Assembly: GCF_963678635.1 (NCBI RefSeq)
Contig: NC_087066.1
Location: forward strand, 12,632,517 to 12,696,516
DNA length: 64,000 nt
Direction: 5' to 3'
Origin: Symsagittifera roscoffensis
Lineage: Eukaryota; Xenacoelomorpha; Acoela; Convolutidae
Under the pieces are notes generated by a model, which saw only the letters and a program-made list of their open reading frames with translations, was not told the DNA's origin and made no database searches. The position numbers and the translations under genes were made by a program. Position 1 is the first letter of the stretch; every line of letters begins with the position of its first letter. Shown here piece by piece: positions 56,018 to 64,000 of this stretch.

Positions 56018-57875
56018 TTGTGTGAAAAAATTAGAGAGGACATGACTGGTGGAACTTCCGTTGTTTTCACTCGAAAAGCTGTAGTTGATGAGACATACAT
56101 CAGAAATTCATCAAATGCTTGTAAATCAATCGTTGGAATTGATGCAAGCCGGCTTTACCCTTTCTCAATGTGTCAAGATATGCCAACAGGACTGTACACG
56201 AGATGGGAGTTTGAGACTGAAATGCAGAAATTCAAGGCTAGACATAATCGAACTCGCAAGTTTGAGATTATGGTCATGTCTTTCTATCAAGAATCAAGAC
56301 CAGAATGTAAAATTGAGAGCTTTTTTACATCTGGAAAACAGAAAAAAATCGATTGTTTTAATGTTGATGGTTACTGCGATCACAGTAAAACAGTATTCGA
56401 AGCAATGGGATGTTACTACCACTTCTGTTCCTGTCAAGAAGCTCGTCCCTCCTTAACAGAACAGGATATTGAGCGAGGAAACAAGAAGAGAGAGATGGAT
56501 GATATGCGACGAGAATACATTAAAGAGAAAGGATACAAACTGGAAGAAATGTGAGAGTGTGACTGGTGGGAAAGTTTCAAAACCAATGACAAGATCAAAA
56601 ATCACGTCAGAACCCACTTTCCCTATAAAACACCTCTTTCTACAGACTCCCTTCTAGCAAAAAGCAAAAATAAAAGATAGATCTCTTTTTGGCTACATTC
56701 AGTGCGACTTAGTTGTTCCGGATGAGCTAAAATCAAAGTTTGCCAATTTTCCTCCAATTTTCAAAAACACTGAGCTTGGAAGAAATAATATTGGAGACTA
56801 CATGAAAAACTATGCAATCGAAAGCGAAATGTTAAAGCATCCCTAGAGAATGCTGATATCCAGTTTCAATCTGGAAATTCGAACAGTAATAACTCCTCTG
56901 TTCAACTTTTATTTGGGACCTGGCTTGCAATGTACCAAAATTTACCGTTTTGTTCAATATTCTCCTCGGAAATGCGTTAATAATTTCGTTCAGTCAGTGG
57001 TTGATGCTAGAAGAGAAAGAGATGAAAACCCTTTGTCAGTAGTTGTAGCAGAAACAATGAAACTTTTGGGTAATTCCTCATATGGATATCAGGTCATGGA
57101 TAGATCCAGGCATACAATCATAAAATGTCTGAACGATGAAAAAACTCACAAGGCAATCAATGAGCTATTGTTCAAAAGATTGATAACAGTTGAAAAAGAC
57201 TTGTTTGAGGTGGAGTTGTTGAAATCAACCATTGAACACAGAGAACCAATCATCGTTGGATTTTTCATACTGCAGTATGCGAAACTGAGAATGTTGGAAC
57301 TCTACTATAACTTCTTCAACGAATTCTTTGATGTAAACAAATTTGAAGAGCTAGAGATGGACACAGACTCACTTTACTTAGCTCTTGCTGAAGAAAATTT
57401 ATACCATTGTATCAAACCAGATAAGAGAGCTGCTTGGGAAAAAATAAGGGAAAATGATTGCATAGACTCTTTCAAGGCGGATGCAAAATCTAATTTCTTC
57501 CCTCGAACGTGTTGCAGTACGCATAAAAAGCATGATAAGCTGGAGCCGGGACTTTTTAAAGAAGAATTTAGATGTACAGAAACGCTATGTTTGTGTAGCA
57601 AGACATATTGCTGCTATGACAACAAGTCCGATAAGTTCAAATTTAGCAGTAAAGGATTAAATAAACGGGTTCTAGAAGATTCTGGAGACGGACCCATGTC
57701 AAAATACAGGAGAGTGCTTGATGAAGCAATTAATCTTACATCTACTAACAGAGGATTCAGAACTATAAATCATATGGTAGCCACATATGAACAGACAAAA
57801 AAAGGACTAAGCTATTTTTATCCAAAAAGACAAGTACAAGATGATGGAATTCATACAAAACCATTGGACTTATAA
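56018..57875 (+). pseudogene. Maverick protein-primed type B DNA polymerase, polymerase domain (copy 2)
   Basis: Motif A is D-A-S-R-L-Y-P near 56,139, motif B K-L-L-G-N-S-S-Y-G near 57,060-57,086 and motif C M-D-T-D-S-L-Y near 57,358-57,378. These identify a protein-primed family B (DNA_pol_B_2-type) polymerase that would copy the element. TGA 56,552-56,554, a small insertion near 56,663 and TAG 56,844-56,846 break the frame; the last stop is shared by all three copies. The final frame (56,850-57,875) is complete to TAA and includes a C-terminal Cys cluster. Confidence 0.88.
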
Positions 57876-58042
57876 GAACTGATCTGGTGTAGTAAATTTA
57901 TTCATGATGTCGTTTTATATTGCTTTTTTGATATTAAAATGTAAAATGTTGCGGTAAACTTGTTATACAATGCAGTGATTTTTTTAATTTTTTGTAATTT
58001 ATTTTTTTTCTCTCAAAGAGTTTGATTTTTTTCGAAGTCATT
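57876..58042. other. Short AT-rich spacer after polymerase
   Basis: Probable 3' untranslated region of the polymerase gene; nothing else seen. Recurs at 60,341-60,510. Confidence 0.5.
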
Positions 58043-58522
58043 GTAGGTTTCAGCATTGTTTCAAATAGATAGAAAGTAAGATAATCTAATAAATTAGGTC
58101 AAGTAATAGCTAATCTTATTGTGTTTTGAAGTTTTTTTGAAAATTTTTTCATAAAAATTCCAAGTTTTTACCAAAAAACTCTTACCATTGACTTACCATG
58201 TATCAAACAACTAACTAAAAATCGTAATTACACAACCTACACGTAATTAATTTTTGATATTTACAAATTAGTTAACGCGCGCCAACATTTTTGCGAAAAA
58301 CTAGACATTTCCACACAAAAATTACGTTTTCTTACTATCACACTGAAACCCACAAATCTTACCATCACACTGAAACCTTACCATCGGTATTCCCTATCTT
58401 AATACATTGTAGACTCTATACCCAATCTTAATACATAGCTTGCTGACCGGATGCTCTATTCCCTATCTTAATACATGGGGGTCAGCAGGGACCCCCCTTG
58501 ATCAGCCTCAACATCTACTACT
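58043..58522 (-). repeat. Maverick right terminal inverted repeat, copy 1
   Basis: 480 bp, inverted match to 38,438-38,930, ending catctactact and followed by cacttt. Confidence 0.92.
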
Positions 58523-58633
58523 CACTTTATTCGCTATTATCTGTACCCGATATCGAACCATCAAGGTGTGTGGTGTATCGCTGCTATAATTACATGGATT
58601 CTTTTTCTCAGCCATCTCTTTTGTGTTTTTGCC
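58523..58633 (-). other. Duplicated piece of Penelope flank (copy 1)
   Basis: cacttt and about 105 following bases match 61,263-61,372, the true Penelope sequence outside the right end. It was carried into the element by the 2.47-kb duplication. Confidence 0.88.
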
Positions 58634-60340
58634 CTCAATGTGTCAAGATATGCCAACAGGGCTGTACACGAGATGGGAGTTTGACACTGAAATGCAGAAA
58701 TTCAAGGCTAGACATAATCGAACTCGGAATTTTGAGAATATGGTCATGTATTTCTATCAAAAATCAAGACCAGAATGTAAAATTGAGAGCTTTTTTACAT
58801 CTGGAAAACAGAAAAAAATCGATTGTTTTAATGTTGATGGTTACTGCGATCACTGTAAAACAGTATTCGAAGCAATGGGATGTTACTACCACTTCTGTTC
58901 CTGTCAAGAAGCTCGTCCATCCTTAACAGAACAGGATATTGAGCGAGGAAACAAGAAGAGAGAGAGATGGATGATATGCGACGAGAATACATTAAAGAGA
59001 AAGGATACAAAGTGGAAGAAATGTGGGAGTGTGACTGGTGGGAAAGTTTCAAAACCAATGACAAGATCACAAATCACGTCAGAACCCACTTTCCCTATAA
59101 AAAACCTCTTTCTACAGACTCCCTTCTAGCAAAAATAAAAGATAGATCTCTTTTTGGCTACGTTCAGTGCGACTTAGTTGTTCCAGATGAGCTAAAATCA
59201 AAATTTGCCAATTTTCCTCCAATTTTCAAAAACACTGAGCCTGGAAGAAACAATATTGGAGACTACATGAAAAACTATGCAATCGAAAACGAAATGTTAA
59301 AGCATCCCTAGAGAATGCTGATATCCATTTTCAATCTGGAAATTGGAACAGTAATAACTCCTCTGTTCAACTTTTATTTGGGACTTGGCTTGCAATGTAC
59401 CAAAATTTACAGTTTTGTTCAATATTCTCCTCGGAAATGCATTAATAATTTCGTTCAGCCAGTGGTTGATGCTAGAAGAGAAGGAGATGAAAACCCTTTG
59501 TCAGGAGTTGTAGCAGAAACAATGAAACTTTTGGGTAATTTCTCATATGGATATCAGATCATGGATAGATCCAGGCATACAATCATAAAATGTCTGAACG
59601 ATGAAAAAACTCACAAGGCAATCAATGAGCTATTGTTCAAAAGATTGAATACAGTTGAAAAAGACTTGTATGAGGTGGAGTTGTTGAAATCAACCATTGA
59701 ACACAGAGAACCAATCATCGTTGGATTTTTCATACTGCAGTATGCGAAACTGAGAATGTTGGAACTCTACTATAACTTCTTCAACGAATTCTGTGATGTA
59801 AACAAATTTGAAGAACCAGAGATGGACACAGACTCGCTTTACTTAGCTCTTGCTGAAGAAAATTTATACGATTGTATCAAACCAGATAAGAGAGCTGCTT
59901 GGGAAAAAATAAGGGAAAATGATTGCAGAGACTCTTTCAAGGCGGATGCAAAATCTAATTTCTTCCCTCGAACGTGCTGCAGTACGCATAAACAGCATGA
60001 TAAGCTGGAGCCGGGACTTTTTAAAGAAGAATTTAGATGTACAGAAACGCTATGTTTGTGTAGCAAGACATATTGCTGCTATGACAACAAGTCCGATAAG
60101 TTCAAATTTAGCAGTAAAGGATTAAATAAACGGGTTCTAGAAGATTCTGGAGACGGACCCATGTCAAAATACAGGAGAGTGCTTGATGAAGCAATTAACC
60201 TTACATCTACTAACAGAGGATTCAGAACTATAAATCATATGGTAGCCACATATGAACAGACAAAAAAAGGATTAAGCTATTTTTATCCAAAAAGACAAGT
60301 ACAAGATGATGGAATTCATAAAAAACCATTGGACTTATAA
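58634..60340 (+). pseudogene. Maverick polymerase domain, copy 3
   Basis: Begins in the middle of motif A (its 5' part is missing). Motif B (K-L-L-G-N-F-S-Y-G) and motif C (M-D-T-D-S-L-Y near 59,823) are present. A two-base (ga) gain near 58,965 shifts the frame, and TAG 59,309-59,311 is shared with the other two copies. Apart from that stop, 58,967-60,340 is one frame; the TGA seen in copies 1 and 2 at the equivalent of 59,024 is TGG here. Confidence 0.85.
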
Positions 60341-60510
60341 GAACTGATCTGGTGTAGTAAATTTTTTCATGATGTCGTTTTATATTGCTTTTATGATATT
60401 AAAATATAAAATGTTGCGGTAAACTTGTTATACAATGCAGTGATTTTTTTCACTTTTTTGTAATTTATTTTTTTTTCTCTCAAAGAGTTTGATTTTTTTT
60501 CGAAGTCTCT

Positions 60511-61001
60511 GTAGGCTTCAGCATTGTTTCAATTAGATAGAAAGTAAGATTATCTAATAAATTAGGTCAAGTAATAGCTAATCTTATTGTGTTTTGAAGT
60601 TTTTTTGAAACTTTTTTCATAAAAATTCCAAGTTTTTACCAAAAACCTCTTACCATTGACTTACCATGTATCAAACAACTAACTAAAAATCCTTAATTAC
60701 ACAACCTACACGTATTTAAATTTTGATATTTACAAATTAGTTAACGCGCGCCAACATTTTTGCGAAAAAACTAGACATTTCTACACAAAAATTACGTTTT
60801 CTTACCATCACACTGAAACCCACAAATCTTACCATCACACTGAAACCTTACCATCGGTATTCCCTATCTTAATACATTGTAGACTGTATACCCAATCTTA
60901 ATACATAGCTTGCTGACCGGATGCTCTATTCCCTATCTTAATACATGGGGGTCAGCAGGGACCCCCCCCCCCCCCCCTGATCAGCCTCAACATCTACTAC
61001 T
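60511..61001 (-). repeat. Maverick right terminal inverted repeat, copy 2
   Basis: 491 bp, inverted match to the left terminal repeat, with a run of about 17 C near the tip, followed by cacttt. Confidence 0.92.
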
Positions 61002-61174
61002 CACTTTGTTCGCTATTATCTGTACCCGATATCGAACCATCAAGGTGTGTGGTGTATCGCTGCTATAATTACATGGATTCTTTTTCTCAGCCATCTCTTT
61101 TTTGTTTTTGCCCTCTCCAATGGTTTTTTCAAGAGCTTGCGATGCAACTCGCGACGACCAAATTTCTGGATATT

Positions 61175-61262
61175 AGCTTGCTGACCGGATGCTCTATTCC
61201 CTATCTTAATACATGGGGGTCAGCAGGGACCCCCCCCCCGATCAGCCTCAACATCTACTACT
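61175..61262 (-). repeat. Maverick right terminus, copy 3 (tip only)
   Basis: 88 bp matching the outer tip of the right terminal repeat, produced by a 0.26-kb tandem duplication of terminus plus Penelope flank (60,907-61,174). It is the copy contiguous with the rest of the Penelope-like element. Confidence 0.9.
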
Positions 61263-61268
61263 CACTTT
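61263..61268. repeat. Target-site duplication, right copy (cacttt)
   Basis: Identical to 38,432-38,437. Confidence 0.93.
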
Positions 61269-63200
61269 GTTCGCTATTATCTGTACCCGATATCGAACCA
61301 TCAAGGTGTGTGGTGTATCGCTGCTATAATTACATGGATTATTTTTCTCAGCCATCTCTTTTTTGTTTTTGCCCTCTCCAATGGTTTTTTCAAGAGCTTG
61401 CGATGCAACTCGCGACGACCAAATTTCTGGATATTGGTTTTTCAACCACTATTTATGGTTGATTTCTATCGCTTTATCATTGACTTCCCATGTGGTTGTA
61501 CTGCGGAAAAGCCGGTGAACAGTTCCTTCAACCACTCTTCTTTTGTACTGAAGGGGGGCGCAACTTCTAAAAGTTAGAATGGTACCTGTAGATGTTGGTT
61601 TCTGATACCATCCACAGTTAACTTTCCTGTTTTTTTTTTCAATACTAATTTGTAAATCCAAAAAGACCAATTTCCATTTGTGTTTGGTGTCTCTATTGTG
61701 AGCTGTTAAGTTGGATGTAATAATTTTACTGCCCGCAGCACATTTTCAGGATCGCTCTTCACTCATCTCACTATATGGTCAACGTAAACGAGAAAAAACT
61801 TAGCTTACCGCACTAACTTATTTTTCTCCCTTAACGCGATGCTTTTTCTACAGTACCAGACGGTTTCACTTATATTTCGATACTCATCATCTGAGTTTTG
61901 ACCGCCTTTTACTTCATACCAGTTCAAACAGTATTCACATTCCACGCATTTGACCTGTACGTGACCTTCTTATTCTACTCGGGACATATTCAATTAAGAT
62001 ATTTTTCGGGAATATCCCTCCATAGTGCAATCTTTCGTTGCACTTGATATGGACTGGACTAACTGCCATGTTCAACAGTCTCTTCATTGTTTTCCTAGGA
62101 ATTGATATTGAATGGAGGTTCATCTTGCTCATACAGTTTTCTCAGAGCTATGTTTATTGCTTCTTTGAGTGTAACATTTGTATACAAACTCTGAACATCT
62201 AGAGATATCACATTCTCATTGGGCTCTAGACTAAGGCTCCTTAAAATTTCTCTCGCTTCTAGTGAGTTGATTTCGATGTTTGCGCCTCAAAAAATTTAGC
62301 GAGAAACTTGTTCAAGCTATAATTAGTGCAATCTTGCAATGAGAGGACCGATCTCAACGGGTTATTCTCTTAATGCACCTTCGCCAACCTATAAAGCCTT
62401 GCGGGCTGCCCCCTAGTAGACCTCAACCTTGTTTAGAGATTCTCACTTATTTTGTCTTTTTTTCCTCATAGCCAACAACTCCTTATTGATATCTTTTTCT
62501 ATCTTCATCACAATGTTAATAATGACTTGTTCCTTTGCTTTCGCTGAACTGATTTGAATCTAATAAATCATTAAACTTGATCTCGTAGGTATCCTTCCTC
62601 ATTACACAAAAACGAACACCCGTTACCGCAACCAATCCTCTAATCTTCTTATACTTTCGGGCCATCCCAACGCCTTTGTCAGATAGTGTTTGTTTCAAGC
62701 TCTTAGCCTCTTAGCGTAGTCTTTTCCCACTACTTCGATCTCACAAAGGGCCTTCCCAGGGTCTTTAAGACTTTTGAGATTCGAAAAAAAATATGTCAAT
62801 ATCGTCGAAAAAGTGTGTCTCATTAAATTTACCCCTGATAGTTCCTGGTAATTCAAGGTCATCAAGAGCTTTTACGGAACCCTCACCTTCCTTCCCTAGA
62901 GGTCGATCTTGCTTTTCTGATAGATTCATTAGCTTCTTTTGATGGGTCTGTTTAACTGTTTTTGTCTGTCTTTGTCACCTGAGACTCAAGTATAACATAG
63001 CCGAAGGCCCTATTTTTTCAACCACACCCCTCTGCACTGCGCTTCTCGTCCTTTCTAGTTTGCCCTTGACGTTTTTATCATCTCTCCTTGCCTTGTTATT
63101 CTCCATTCTTAGAAGTTTTGTCTGAAAACTGTGTACTGCTTGTTTCAAAAACACCCTTTTTCCGGTACAGAGGTGGGTAAGTCAAGATTGGAGGTGGAGT
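61263..63200 (-). pseudogene. Penelope-like element reverse transcriptase (5' part, split by Maverick)
   Basis: Read on the minus strand. Near 62,580-62,698 is V-G-M-A-R-K-Y-K-K-I; near 62,160-62,200 V-I-S-L-D-V-Q-S-L-Y-T-N, the Penelope RT block with the first catalytic Asp; near 61,785-61,796 Y-V-D-H, where Y-V-D-D is expected, so a catalytic Asp is lost; near 61,640-61,665 F-L-D-L-Q-I followed by the Y-Q-K-P-T-S-T block. One in-frame TAG (about 61,443-61,445) lies in the linker before the Maverick boundary. Several frameshifts occur between 61,700 and 63,100. The 5' end near 63.2-63.39 kb is approximate. Confidence 0.82.
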
Positions 63201-63393
63201 ACAACTGTGCTCATTGTTTTGCATGCCACGAGAAATAAACCTCAAGTGACACATAGCAACACAATTAACACAACTCTTAATCACCTTCTCCGTTGGAGCC
63301 TCCTCGTCAATCGGTCCTACAGTTTCCTCGCCTCTGTAGACCAGTCACCAGCCTTCTTTTCTCCACCCTCCTTCACGTTTGCATTTTCTTTTG
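63201..63393. other. Pyrimidine-rich non-coding stretch at the Penelope 5' side
   Basis: Plus strand is C/T-rich. No gene supported. It separates the Penelope-like sequence from the dispersed repeat. Confidence 0.4.
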
Positions 63394-64000
63394 TGACATT
63401 CGACCAGAATGGCGCCAAAAAGCATGGCAACATCAAAATTATATTGAAGCAACTGAAAGGGAAATTTGGCAGTTTCGATGGATTAACAATATTATCGTTC
63501 AATTTGACGAATAAGGAAGGGTCAATTCGAAGTGAAGAATTAATTTTTGAAAAATTCGTTCAATCATAGAGACACGTCACGACTTAAAATTTTCGCGAAC
63601 ACTGGAACCCGTGAAAATCAGAAGAGACAAACTTTGGCTAGAAACTAGCAACATTGACTCTCGACAGTGAAAAAAAAAAGAGTGAATCATTTTTAGATTA
63701 CAATAGAGGCTGTCCAAAGTGTAATGATTGTAGCTGTACAATCGTTACCGAACGGTTCCCGAGAATTCGGAACGGTATCGGGAGGATTTTACCACCCTTC
63801 CAGAAGGACGACAAGACCGCTATTCGTCCGGATTCCAAAATCCGGAAGTGTCTCGTGAAGAAAACTGAAGTTGCATCCGGATATATTCTGAATTGAATTA
63901 AATAATATCAAAATTCTTTTCCAAATAATGAGAAGCTAGGAGTTGAGGGAAAAGGTTGATCCGTCTCCGATGGATATGATGATTTTTATCTACTGAACAA
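63394..64000 (+). repeat. Dispersed ~605-bp repeat, copy 3 (possible solo LTR, at window edge)
   Basis: Starts tgtgacattcgaccagaat and ends ttttatctactgaacaa at the window edge. Aligns over its full length with 19,661-20,272. An open stretch at its start (to 63,569) ends at TAG and is not supported as a gene by the other copies. Confidence 0.65.

Larger units (their letters stand above)
56164..61115. repeat. 2.47-kb tandem duplication of polymerase 3' part, right terminus and Penelope flank
   Basis: Unit 56,164-58,633 recurs at 58,634-about 61,115. Each unit holds polymerase sequence, the right terminal repeat and about 110 bases of Penelope DNA beyond the target duplication. The junction at 58,634-58,636 shares ctc between Penelope flank and polymerase sequence. 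Units differ by a few per cent. Confidence 0.93.
38438..61262. mobile_element. Maverick/Polinton-type element inserted in a Penelope-like element
   Basis: Termini begin 5'-AGTAGTAGATG on both strands, with inverted repeats of about 490 bp and a 6-bp target duplication. It encodes a protein-primed family B DNA polymerase, the defining gene of Mavericks. The usual retroviral-type integrase, packaging ATPase, protease and capsid genes were not found, so this copy is non-autonomous or has lost its virion module. It is strongly AT-rich. Duplications at the left half, within the polymerase and at the right end enlarged it from an original length that cannot be fixed by eye. Confidence 0.88.

Noticed and set aside
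63207-63569. 120-codon plus-strand frame at the start of the last repeat copy
   Set aside because: The matching repeat copy at 19,661 has a stop at once in this frame; no independent support.
1-64000. tRNA and rRNA genes
   Set aside because: No cloverleaf with conserved T-loop and A/B box pattern and no rRNA-like block was noticed on either strand by eye.

Overview
The window reads as repeat-rich nuclear DNA of a nematode, most likely Caenorhabditis or a close relative (inference from the retroelement type, the Maverick polymerase type, short GT...TTTTTAG introns and the absence of bacterial features). I find no ordinary host gene. Almost all of the sequence belongs to mobile elements, most of them broken by stops, frameshifts and tandem duplications.

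Positions 1 to about 17.6 kb hold most of a large Ty3/gypsy-type LTR retroelement (element 1), cut at its 5' side by the window edge. The order is aspartic protease, reverse transcriptase, RNase H, integrase, followed by about 12 kb of further open frames. A second, more decayed and strongly diverged member of the same family (element 2) lies at about 19.3-37.0 kb in the same orientation, with its gag preserved. The 12 kb accessory region is collinear in both copies: a DVDxYFCPG segment, a 90-residue protein, a coiled-coil protein ending in a complete SGNH/GDSL-type hydrolase module, a second protein with a more diverged SGNH-like module, a conserved protein with a YGPAVT motif, an acidic protein, a basic protein with a separate conserved C-terminal block, and a Cys-rich protein whose element 1 copy ends in a SUMO-interaction-like motif. 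This conserved accessory gene set is the best candidate for an undescribed system. Element 1 carries two internal tandem duplications, 0.58 kb and 1.24 kb.

From 38.0 to about 63.4 kb an AT-rich region holds a minus-strand Penelope-like element (reverse transcriptase at 61.3-63.2 kb, GIY-YIG endonuclease at 38.0-38.4 kb). It is split by a Maverick/Polinton-type element with 5'-AGTAGTAG termini, about 490-bp terminal inverted repeats and a perfect 6-bp target duplication (cacttt). The Maverick carries a protein-primed type B DNA polymerase pseudogene with N-terminal zinc fingers, two stand-alone zinc-finger genes, several small unrecognised genes and repeated CCAAT-type promoter arrays. I see no integrase, packaging ATPase, protease or capsid gene in it. 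It has been enlarged by a 3.9/3.6-kb duplication in its left half, an internal polymerase duplication, and right-end duplications that copied Penelope flank along with the terminus.

A dispersed repeat of about 605 bp occurs at 19.66-20.27 kb, 37.16-37.45 kb (inverted, truncated) and 63.39-64.0 kb and may be a solo LTR of another family. The GC-rich Ty3-type elements and the AT-rich Maverick contrast sharply in base composition.
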